From: an uncultured Lachnobacterium sp.
Lineage (GTDB): Bacteria; Bacillota; Clostridia; Lachnospirales; Lachnospiraceae
Reading direction: 5' to 3'
Assembly: GCA_937889225.1 (NCBI GenBank)
Contig: CALAST010000094.1
Location: 1-57,370 of the forward strand
Length of the DNA stretch: 57,370 nt
The position numbers and the translations under genes are program-made. This document shows, piece after piece, positions 1 to 6,559 of the stretch; position 1 is the stretch's first letter; each line of letters opens with the position of its first letter. The notes below the pieces were generated by a model, which saw only the letters and a list, made by a program, of their open reading frames with translations, was not told the DNA's origin and did no database searches.

Positions 1-115
1 CTACGCTTATGTGAAAGCATAAGAGGTCTGCCGGTGACGGTAAGACTGCATGGAAGTTGCGACTCCATGTGAATGAGATAACTAGATACAAAACGTCGCG
101 AAATGCGGCGTATCA
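1..115 (+). other. Cluster of four consecutive hairpins upstream of tnpB
   Basis: Four stem-loops lie back to back. They are CTTATG/CATAAG (6-11 with 18-23), GTCTgCCG/CGGtaAGAC (26-33 with 38-46), CATGGA/TCCATG (49-54 with 64-69) and ACGTCGC/GCGGCGT (93-99 with 105-111, one G-T pair). Loops are 4-9 nt. This is far more pairing than the AT-rich DNA that follows. It may be the subterminal structure of the IS left end or a transcribed RNA; the sequence alone does not decide. Confidence 0.5.
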
Positions 116-290
116 ATGACACAAAAATAATTTACAACATTCCACATACACGTTATACTAAATACACGTAAAAGTAGTAACTGTGGAAATGTAAGATAGG
201 TAAAAAGATAGATTGCAAATAAATAGAAGAATAGAATAGCCACAACTGCTTTTTTGCGTAGAACGGATACGAAAGAAGTGAGAAAAATAT

Positions 291-1478
291 ATGCAGACAG
301 GAAGAAAAATCCGATTGCTACCGACAGCAAAACAGGAGCAGTTGTTTTGGAAAAGTGCAGGCGTGGCAAGATGGGCATATAATTATTTTTTAGAAGAACA
401 AGAAAAGGTGTATGAAGCGTATTTGGAGAATAGAGAAACCGGAGCACGTTTTGTCAGCGAAGGAGAGGTACGAAAGTACGTAAACAATGTACTCAAACCA
501 ACCACGCATACATGGCTCAAAGAAGTGAGTTCGAATGTGATGAAACAGGCAGTAAAAGATGCGAATGAAGCGTATCAGAGATACTTCAAAGGTCTTTCGG
601 ATAAGCCAAACTTCAAATCAAAACATAAAAACGAACCAAAGTTTTATGTGAATTATGAATCGTTAAAACGAAAACCAAGCGGATTTCAAGGGGAAAAGTT
701 AGGACTGGTAAAAACAGCCGAACCGCTTCCGAAATTGGCAAAAGGAGAGCATTATTCGAATCCAAGAATATCCTTTGACGGAAAATACTGGTATCTTTCG
801 ATAAGCTATGAAGTAGCAAAACAACAGGAAGAATTAACGGAAGAAAGTCTTGGAATCGACCTTGGCGTAAAGGAACTTGCCGTTTGTTCGAATGGAGAAC
901 GCTATAAAAACATCAATCAAACAAAACGTGTAAAACAGTTGGAGAAAAAGTTAAAACGAGAACAACGAAAACTTTCCCGAAAAATAGAAGCCAACATAAA
1001 AGAATATAAAGTGGTTGGAAAAAAGCGTTATCCTATTTGGAAGCGAGCATTAAAGGAATGTAAGAATATCCAAAAACAGAAACAGAAAATTCGTTTACTA
1101 TATCGAAAACTAACGGGAATCCGAAATAATTATTTGCACCATATCACAACAGAGATAGTGAGAACCAAGCCATCTCGAATTGTAATGGAACACTTGAATG
1201 TAAAAGGTATGATGAAAAACAGACATCTTTCCAAAGCAATCGCACAACAGAAGTTTTATGAATGTAAGAGAATGCTACAATATAAATGTAAAAAATACGG
1301 AATTGCATTTGTAGAAGCAGACCGCTGGTATCCAAGTTCGAAAAAATGTTCTTGTTGTGGGAATATGAAGAAAGATTTAAAATTAAAAGACCGCATCTAT
1401 AAGTGTGAAAGATGTGGGTTAGTCCTAGACAGAGATTATAATGCAAGTATTAATTTAGCAATGTATCAGTTGGTATAA
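291..1478 (+). CDS. tnpB: TnpB (IS605 OrfB) RNA-guided nuclease
   Basis: This 395-residue protein belongs to the IS605 OrfB/TnpB family, omega-RNA-guided DNA nucleases regarded as ancestors of Cas12. The N-terminal helix-turn-helix-like domain starts GRKIRLLPTAKQ. The RuvC-like core has all three acidic motifs: the Asp in LGIDLGVKELAV (about residue 190), the Glu in VMEHLNVKGM (about 300) and the Asp in LDRDYNASINLA near the C-terminus. Between the last two sits a four-cysteine zinc finger (CSCCG and CERCG). Length is normal and no frameshift is seen, so it could be active. The start is the first ATG with a complete N-terminus, although the ribosome binding site is weak. A structured region that probably encodes its guide RNA follows directly. 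No tnpA is adjacent. Confidence 0.93.
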   Translation: MQTGRKIRLLPTAKQEQLFWKSAGVARWAYNYFLEEQEKVYEAYLENRETGARFVSEGEVRKYVNNVLKPTTHTWLKEVSSNVMKQAVKDANEAYQRYFKGLSDKPNFKSKHKNEPKFYVNYESLKRKPSGFQGEKLGLVKTAEPLPKLAKGEHYSNPRISFDGKYWYLSISYEVAKQQEELTEESLGIDLGVKELAVCSNGERYKNINQTKRVKQLEKKLKREQRKLSRKIEANIKEYKVVGKKRYPIWKRALKECKNIQKQKQKIRLLYRKLTGIRNNYLHHITTEIVRTKPSRIVMEHLNVKGMMKNRHLSKAIAQQKFYECKRMLQYKCKKYGIAFVEADRWYPSSKKCSCCGNMKKDLKLKDRIYKCERCGLVLDRDYNASINLAMYQLV

Positions 1479-1479
1479 G

Positions 1480-1640
1480 TTGAAAAACAGATACGAGAAA
1501 CAGTACCTATCGCTACTGGGGAATGAACGCCTGTGGAGTGTTACATTAAACGAAAGTAGCCGTGGCAAAATCGGACACGAAGAAACAGGAAGTCTGTATT
1601 GTGAAAGCAGACATAGTATAAATTTGTGTAAATTTGATAA
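1480..1640 (+). ncRNA. Putative omega RNA (reRNA) scaffold at the IS right end
   Basis: The stretch from just after the tnpB stop to the inferred right end is non-coding, GC-richer than its surroundings and hairpin-rich. One example is GTCTG/CAGAC at 1592-1596 with 1608-1612. In this family the guide RNA scaffold overlaps the 3' end of tnpB and the right end, and the guide is the host sequence just past the element. The position fits that rule. Ends and structure are not resolved here, and the scaffold may start inside tnpB. Confidence 0.5.
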
Positions 1641-1664
1641 AATTTGTACCTATTTATCGTAGCG

Positions 1665-1787
1665 GATGATAATGCATGGGCAGGTTATTGGAGCAGAAGA
1701 ATTGATGAAAAGAATCGATTGGTCTATAAAATAGTAGATAATACAATTCGTATAGCTCAATGCAGAACACATTATGGAGATAAGTAG
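1665..1787 (+). pseudogene. 3' remnant of a YoeB/Txe-family toxin gene
   Basis: In frame with the TAG at 1785-1787, this stretch encodes about 40 residues that include GYWSRRIDEKNRLVYKI and end AQCRTHYGDK. That is the C-terminal signature of YoeB/Txe mRNA interferases: the WSRRI segment with its Arg, then the C-terminal His-Tyr. The rest of the roughly 85-residue toxin is missing. The reading frame runs back only to a stop at 1638-1640, next to the inferred IS right end. The simplest reading is that the IS inserted into, or deleted into, a yefM-yoeB-type toxin gene. No antitoxin gene is in the window. The fragment has no start codon or ribosome binding site. Confidence 0.8.
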
Positions 1788-1932
1788 TTGCATGAAGATG
1801 ACAATGGAAATTTTGCCATATATTTTAAATTTAGTACAATAAAATAGTAAAATAATAGCATATTTCACAATGGAATTTGTGCATTATTCTAAAAAAGAGA
1901 TATAAAAAGCAGAATAAGTAAAGTAGATTAGA

Positions 1933-1972
1933 AGCAGGTAACGAAGCAAATTGCGAATATTCGCTTTACTTG
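1933..1972 (+). repeat. Dispersed intergenic repeat, copy 1
   Basis: This divergent copy of the about 40-bp family has the core ATTGCGAATATTCGCTTTA. It contains the palindrome GCGAATATTCGC and lies between the toxin remnant and the tetR 3' end. Confidence 0.5.
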
Positions 1973-1978
1973 ATTGAA

Positions 1979-2036
1979 AATGCCACCACATTAAAGCCTC
2001 AAAGAGAAAATGAAGTTTTGACGTGATGGCATTTTT
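1979..2036. terminator. Terminator-like hairpin 3' of the tetR gene
   Basis: AATGCCACCAC (1979-1989) pairs with GTGATGGCATT (2023-2033), leaving a 33-nt loop. TTTTTATTT follows on the plus strand and a short T run on the minus strand, so it could serve the minus-strand tetR gene. Confidence 0.5.
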
Positions 2037-2057
2037 ATTTAGGGGTGTAAAGTGATG

Positions 2058-2672
2058 CTAATTTATGAAATCAGTTTTAAAATTAGGAGAGGCAAGTGTC
2101 TGATAAATCAGTTTTAAAGAATTTTCAGCAAAAGTTCTTAGGTATAGCTTATCACGAAATGTCGAGCCATATAGTATAATGCCGGTTATCGTTGCATTTA
2201 TATATGCATAACAAAAGTCATTATCAAGTTCTGTGGAGATACATCTTTCTTGTTTTCCTTGTTCTACGATTGCGTAAAGCAATTGAAATGCTCCTTTGGA
2301 GAGGAGACTGTCTATCATTTCAGGATGTTCTGCAATGACAGTCCAGCATCTTGCAAGGATGCTTCGTGAGTTTGATTCTAAATATTCAACCATGACATCT
2401 ATATAAATGTTTAATAATTCAAAAGTACTTTTTTTGTTGAGATAAGGCTCTATTTTCTGTATCAAAAGATTTTCCATTTGTCGTCCAATCAATATAGCAA
2501 TAAGCTGTTCTTTTGAGGAAAAATGATGATAAAATCCGCCTTTGGAGATGTTTGCATGTTTACAAATCTGGTCGACAGATAATTTTTCATAAGAACTGTC
2601 TTGCAAAAGAGTTTCAGCTGTAGAAAATATATGTTCATAGGTTTGCTGTGCTTGTTGGGCTCTTGAAGTCAT
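2058..2672 (-). CDS. TetR/AcrR-family transcriptional regulator
   Basis: This 204-residue protein has a TetR-type N-terminal helix-turn-helix. Residues about 8-55 include the ISKGGFYHHFSSKEQL recognition-helix signature, typical of TetR_N. The C-terminal ligand-binding and dimerisation half is not assignable to a ligand. The start has a good ribosome binding site (TGGAGG, 8 nt upstream). The gene diverges from the GH79-like glycosidase. A perfect palindrome of the kind TetR dimers bind sits over the glycosidase promoter, so the likely job is local repression relieved by a sugar or glycoside. That link is inferred from position. A drug-efflux role, common in the family, is not supported because no efflux gene is adjacent. 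Confidence 0.9.
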   Translation of the reverse strand: MTSRAQQAQQTYEHIFSTAETLLQDSSYEKLSVDQICKHANISKGGFYHHFSSKEQLIAILIGRQMENLLIQKIEPYLNKKSTFELLNIYIDVMVEYLESNSRSILARCWTVIAEHPEMIDSLLSKGAFQLLYAIVEQGKQERCISTELDNDFCYAYINATITGIILYGSTFRDKLYLRTFAENSLKLIYQTLASPNFKTDFIN

Positions 2673-2740
2673 GATGTTTCCTCCATTTTTTCGGATATCA
2701 TTACTGTTGATTTCTGTTTAAGCAGTAGTTCAATATTAGT

Positions 2741-2769
2741 ATTGTACCAATATTTTTTTGAAAAAGCAA
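2741..2769 (-). promoter_or_regulatory. Candidate promoter of the tetR gene
   Basis: Read on the minus strand, TTGCTT (2764-2769) and TACAAT (2741-2746) are separated by 17 nt. They lie about 70 nt upstream of the tetR start. Confidence 0.45.
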
Positions 2770-2795
2770 AAAGTATTATATTTAGATTTTTAAAT

Positions 2796-2928
2796 AACGT
2801 GAGTTCGACAGATTAAAAAAATATGTCCTAAAGCATAGTTTATACTGCAGAAACAAGATATTTGAAACGTTTTTATATGTTTTAATATACCATTTTCCTC
2901 AAATATTTTTAGTTATCGAACTCAGGTT
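2796..2928. repeat. Long-spaced inverted repeat in the tetR/glycosidase intergenic region
   Basis: AACGTGAGTTCGA (2796-2808) and TCGAACTCAGGTT (2916-2928) are inverted copies with one mismatch and a 107-bp spacer. This could be a two-site operator that loops, or the ends of a small element. No function is shown. Confidence 0.4.
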
Positions 2929-2953
2929 AAATATGAAAAAATGCAGCAATATC

Positions 2954-3005
2954 TTGACGATACATGGTTATTTCTGATAGTATAATTATACCGACTATAG
3001 TCGGT
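2954..3005 (+). promoter_or_regulatory. Promoter and TetR-type palindromic operator for the glycosidase
   Basis: A promoter-like TTGACG (2954-2959), 18-nt spacer and TAGTAT (2978-2983) is followed at once by ACCGACTATAGTCGGT (2990-3005), a perfect 16-bp palindrome. The palindrome covers the expected transcription start, a classic repression position. The divergent TetR regulator is the obvious candidate binder. Confidence 0.6.
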
Positions 3006-3056
3006 GAAAATATATTATGTACCTTTATCAGGAAAAGAAGGGAGAATAAGGAAACA

Positions 3057-4571
3057 ATGGCACAATTCGTAAAACTGAATCCATCAGCTGTAAAAGAGCT
3101 TCGAAAAATCAATCCGGCACTTGTCAGCTATAATGTGGAAATGACTGAGGTTACAGGAGGTACGTTCTGGAAAGCGTATACACCAGAGCAGATTGCAGGT
3201 ACACAGGAAGTTCCACCACCAGATTTTAGTAAAGGTTTGGGCGCAATGCATCAATGGTATGACCCAATTGATACAACAAATCCAAAATTGATTAAATTAG
3301 CAAAGGCACTTGGACCTGTATGGGTACGTGTATCCGGAACATGGGCAACCAAGACATATTATGATTTTGAAGGTACAGGCGTAGTACCGGAAGGATATCA
3401 GAATCGCTTAACAAAAGAACAATGGATTAATTTATTAAACTTTGTAAAAGAAATCGGTGGAAAGTTATTAATTTCCGTTGCAAACTGTGAGGGCTTACAT
3501 GCGGCAAATGAACCATGGAATCCAAGTCAGGCAGAACAGCTTTTCAAACTTAGTGTAGAGCATGGTGTGCCAATCAATGCAGTAGAATTTACAAATGAAC
3601 CAAATATGATGGAAGGAACAGGTTTCCCGAAAGGATATATACCGGCAGATTTCCGTCGTGACCAAGATTTATTCCATAAATGGGTTCGTGACAATTATCC
3701 GGATGTAGTGGTAGTTGGTCCTTGTACTTGTGATCCGGAAGCTATGAAAGATGCAAATGGTAGCGACGAAGATAGTTCTGGTGGTGCTGGTATTGCAGAT
3801 ATTTTACCAAGTTGCACAACCGGTGATTTAATGGATGGCTGTACAGAAAAAATCGATGTATTTAGTTATCATTATTATAATGGTGTATCTGAACGTATGG
3901 CAGCGATGTGTCCATCTATGTTTACACCTGCTTCTGAAGCAACTTCCGAAAGCTATTTAGGCATGGCAGGTATGTGTGCAAGAGTATTTGCTCCATATCG
4001 CGATAAATATTGTCCGGGTGGAGAAATGTGGGTAACAGAATCCGGTGATGCAGGTGCAGGCGGACATACATGGGCTTCTACATACTTAGAAGTACAGCGT
4101 GAGTTGAATGAATTTGCAGATTTTGCAACCGTGACAAATGGTGTTATTTTCCATAATACATTAGCATCTTCTGACTATGGATATTTAAAACATGGCACAT
4201 TTGACCCACGTCCAAGCTATTTTGCAGCACTTTTATGGAATCAGCTTATGGGCGAAACTGTTTATGATTCCGGTGAAGAAATTCGTGAAGGGGCTCATGT
4301 ATATGCACATTCTCGTAAAGATGGAAAAGAAGGTGTTGCTTACTTAGTAATTAACAACTCCAAGACAGATGTGACAACCGTAGAACTTCCAAAAGAAGCA
4401 GTTCGTTATACACTTGATGGCAATGGAAATATGCGTTCGCCAATTATGTATTTAAATGGCAAAGCATTGACATTAGGTGAAAATGATGAAATTCCGGTTA
4501 TGGAAGGCGAAACAGTAGAAGCAGGAACAGTAGAAGTAGCACCGGGTTCTTGTACATTCTTTGTTTTATAA
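3057..4571 (+). CDS. GH79-like glycoside hydrolase (heparanase/beta-glucuronidase type)
   Basis: The 504-residue protein has a clan GH-A (beta/alpha)8 barrel plan. The acid/base Glu is E181 in EFTNEPNMM and the nucleophile is probably E328 in WVTESGDAG. The early strand VWVRVSGTW resembles the LRFGGT segment of GH79 heparanases. The last 100 residues form a beta-rich C-terminal domain. There is no signal peptide, so a cytoplasmic enzyme acting on imported glycosides is likely. The start is placed at 3057, which has GGGAG and AAGGAAA just upstream. An in-frame ATG at 2964 would put the promoter and operator inside the coding region. GH79 membership, and glucuronide as substrate, come from motif resemblance and are less sure than the fold. 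Confidence 0.7.
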   Translation: MAQFVKLNPSAVKELRKINPALVSYNVEMTEVTGGTFWKAYTPEQIAGTQEVPPPDFSKGLGAMHQWYDPIDTTNPKLIKLAKALGPVWVRVSGTWATKTYYDFEGTGVVPEGYQNRLTKEQWINLLNFVKEIGGKLLISVANCEGLHAANEPWNPSQAEQLFKLSVEHGVPINAVEFTNEPNMMEGTGFPKGYIPADFRRDQDLFHKWVRDNYPDVVVVGPCTCDPEAMKDANGSDEDSSGGAGIADILPSCTTGDLMDGCTEKIDVFSYHYYNGVSERMAAMCPSMFTPASEATSESYLGMAGMCARVFAPYRDKYCPGGEMWVTESGDAGAGGHTWASTYLEVQRELNEFADFATVTNGVIFHNTLASSDYGYLKHGTFDPRPSYFAALLWNQLMGETVYDSGEEIREGAHVYAHSRKDGKEGVAYLVINNSKTDVTTVELPKEAVRYTLDGNGNMRSPIMYLNGKALTLGENDEIPVMEGETVEAGTVEVAPGSCTFFVL

Positions 4572-4609
4572 TCGAATATTTATTTTCTGAAAATATAGTT
4601 TAATATAAA

Positions 4610-4660
4610 GTGCCGAAGATGCTCCCACCTTGATAGATGGTGAGCACCCTCGGCACAGTT
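4610..4660 (+). terminator. Hairpin 3' of the glycosidase gene
   Basis: A long stem pairs GTGCCGA-TGCTC-CACC with GGTG-AGCA-CTCGGCAC, with small bulges and a short loop. The T run is poor, so it is a weak terminator or an mRNA 3' stabiliser. Confidence 0.5.
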
Positions 4661-4677
4661 ATCGTTTATACGTCAAT

Positions 4678-4826
4678 CATTTCAAGTTACTGTACACTCC
4701 GTATCCAGTAACTAGTAAAAATCTATGCTAAATTTGCCTCGTAAATGATTTTTACTTGCAAAATTTACGTTTTCATACATACTTAGCAGTAAATGCTAAA
4801 TACTGTGTGTACAGTAACCATTTCAA
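4678..4826. mobile_element. MITE-like element: 133 bp, 11-bp terminal inverted repeats, 8-bp target duplication
   Basis: The ends GTTACTGTACA (4686-4696) and TGTACAGTAAC (4808-4818) are perfect inverted repeats. The flanks are the direct repeat CATTTCAA (4678-4685 and 4819-4826), a target-site duplication. Inside, AGTAAAAATC/GATTTTTACT and TTAGCA/TGCTAA form further hairpins. There is no coding capacity, so this is a non-autonomous element moved by an unidentified transposase. It fills much of the 418-bp gap between the glycosidase and flavodiiron genes; otherwise that gap holds only the hairpin at 4610 and the flavodiiron leader. Confidence 0.8.
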
Positions 4827-4989
4827 TTCTATCAAAACTGTGGAATTATATTTTATCTTGGCACTATCTATCATTGTGTGTTATAATCCATAAATAGGTA
4901 AACCTCTAAAATGGAAGATTTATCCACTAGACAATAATCTCTAAATTTTAGATAATACTTTAGATATAAAACATAAAAGGAGACGAAGT

Positions 4990-6144
4990 ATGAAAATAAC
5001 AACAGATGTGAAATATATTGGTGTAAATGACCATAAAATTGATTTGTTTGAAAGTCAATACAAAGTGCCAAATGGTATGGCATATAATTCTTATGTAATA
5101 TTGGATGAAAAAATTGCAGTTATGGATACTGTAGATGTGAATTTTACAGAAGAATGGATGGGAAATCTGAAAGATGTATTAGGTACAAGAAATCCGGATT
5201 ACCTGATTGTACAGCATATGGAACCGGACCATTCTGCAAATATTTTGCATTTTATGGAAACTTATTCGCAAGCGGTTGTAGTGGCATCCAATAAAGCATT
5301 TATTATGATGCAGCAGTTTTTCGGTCATGGATTTGAGGACAGACGTATTGTAATAAAGGAAGGGGATATGCTTTGTCTTGGAAAGCATACCCTTACTTTT
5401 GTTGCAGCACCAATGGTACATTGGCCGGAAGTAATAGTAACGTATGATGATTGTGATAAGATACTTTTTTCGGCAGATGGATTTGGTAAATTTGGAGCAT
5501 TGGATATTGAGGAAGATTGGGCATGCGAAGCACGTCGTTATTACTTTGGTATTGTGGGAAAATACGGTATGCAGGTACAAAAACTTTTGGAAAAAGCACA
5601 AAAGTTAGATGTGCAAATCATTTGTCCACTTCATGGACCGGTTTTAACAGAAAATCTGGGATACTATTTAAATTTGTATCATATCTGGTCATCCTATCAG
5701 GTGGAAACAGAGGGAATCGTGATTTCTTATTGTTCCATTTATGGAAATACAAAGAAAGCAGTAGAACTTTTGGCTGAGAAATTGAAAGAAAAAGGCTGCA
5801 AGAGAGTAGTAGTAAATGACTTAGCACGTTGTGATATGACAGAAGCAGTAGAAGATGCATTTCGTTATGGAAAAATGGTACTTGCATCACCAACCTATAA
5901 TGGCGATGTATTTCCATTTATGAAGGAATTTTTAAACCATTTAACAGAACGAAATTACCAAAACCGTTTTGTTGCATTTATGGAAAATGGTACATGGGCA
6001 CCAACTGCAGCTAAATTTATGGCAAGAGCATTAGAAAACAGCAAAAATCTTACGTTTGCAGAAACAAATGTTATTATTTATTCCACATTGAATGAAGAAA
6101 ATAAAAAACAGATTGAAATGTTGGCAGATGAATTATGTCACTGA
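4990..6144 (+). CDS. A-type flavodiiron protein (FprA family, O2/NO reductase)
   Basis: This 384-residue cytoplasmic protein reduces O2 to water, and in some members NO to N2O, protecting anaerobes. Residues 1-245 are the metallo-beta-lactamase-like diiron domain. Visible ligands are H76-x-E78-x-D80-H81 (HMEPDH), H144, D163 and H215. Residues about 250-384 are a flavodoxin domain with the FMN phosphate loop SIYGNTKKA. Length and order match class A, with no rubredoxin or NAD(P)H domain, so electrons must come from separate partners. AAAGGAGACG precedes the ATG. It is apparently monocistronic, set between two related MITE-like sequences. O2 versus NO preference cannot be read from sequence. 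Confidence 0.95.
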   Translation: MKITTDVKYIGVNDHKIDLFESQYKVPNGMAYNSYVILDEKIAVMDTVDVNFTEEWMGNLKDVLGTRNPDYLIVQHMEPDHSANILHFMETYSQAVVVASNKAFIMMQQFFGHGFEDRRIVIKEGDMLCLGKHTLTFVAAPMVHWPEVIVTYDDCDKILFSADGFGKFGALDIEEDWACEARRYYFGIVGKYGMQVQKLLEKAQKLDVQIICPLHGPVLTENLGYYLNLYHIWSSYQVETEGIVISYCSIYGNTKKAVELLAEKLKEKGCKRVVVNDLARCDMTEAVEDAFRYGKMVLASPTYNGDVFPFMKEFLNHLTERNYQNRFVAFMENGTWAPTAAKFMARALENSKNLTFAETNVIIYSTLNEENKKQIEMLADELCH

Positions 6145-6282
6145 CATTCCAACGGCTAAAGCAAGTTGGGTTCTTATGTACGTCAACTTCCAAATATACT
6201 CGAAAGCATATAAGACTAATTGAGTTCCATAAGACTTTCACTACCAAAGATACCTTAGTTTTACAAAAATATCTAGGTTTTT

Positions 6283-6330
6283 GTGCTATCTATCCCACAC
6301 ATAAATGAGTGGGATAGATAGCACATTTAT
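6283..6330 (+). terminator. Strong hairpin 3' of the flavodiiron gene
   Basis: A perfect 16-bp stem, GTGCTATCTATCCCAC (6283-6298) with its complement at 6309-6324, has a 10-nt loop and is followed by ATTTATT. Between the stop codon and this hairpin I see nothing else of note. Confidence 0.75.
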
Positions 6331-6438
6331 TGTAAACATATCTTTCTATATAAATGAAATTAGGGAATTCAGTATAATTTGTACATATTTTGGAAAAGAT
6401 ATCTCTATAAAAAGATGTGTATGATAAGTGAAAATAGG

Positions 6439-6500
6439 GTTACTGTACAAACAGTACTTAGCATTTACTGCTAAGTACATATGAAAACGTGAATTTCTAG
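6439..6500 (-). repeat. Truncated, inverted copy of the MITE-like element
   Basis: Bases 6439-6449 are the same GTTACTGTACA terminus. The next 45 or so bases match the reverse complement of the 4686-4818 element closely, including the TTAGCATTTACTGCTAA hairpin. Similarity fades near 6500 and no second terminus is found. The copy lies in the enolase leader, so it could affect enolase transcription. Confidence 0.7.
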
Positions 6501-6559
6501 TGTTGATTTACGGAATACTATTTTCAATCGAATACACATCTCAAAAAGGAGATATTAAA

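Larger units (their letters stand above)
1..1655 (+). mobile_element. IS200/IS605-family element, tnpB-only (IS1341-like), left end not seen
   Basis: The element holds a structured 5' region (1-115), tnpB (291-1478) and a structured 3' region (about 1480-1640). No tnpA (HUH transposase) is visible, so it may depend on a TnpA from elsewhere or be a domesticated remnant. The right boundary is placed between about 1640 and 1665, because from about 1665 the sequence encodes the C-terminus of a YoeB/Txe toxin. The toxin N-terminus is not found in bases 1-290, so the left boundary lies at or before base 1. Exact boundaries are inferred, not seen. Confidence 0.7.

Noticed and set aside
82..447. Minus-strand reading frame of 121 codons over the IS left region and tnpB start
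   Set aside because: It overlaps tnpB out of frame, has no ribosome binding site and reads as low-complexity hydrophobic sequence from AT-rich DNA.
1480..1662. Short plus-strand frame after tnpB
   Set aside because: It begins right at the tnpB stop without a proper start signal and covers the structured omega RNA region; the peptide looks like nothing known.
2868..2884. Catabolite-response (cre) element near TTGAAACGTTTTTA
   Set aside because: Too many departures from the cre consensus, and it is not placed at a recognised promoter.
5179..5601. Long minus-strand frames inside the flavodiiron gene
   Set aside because: They are antisense shadows of a strongly conserved gene with no start signals of their own.
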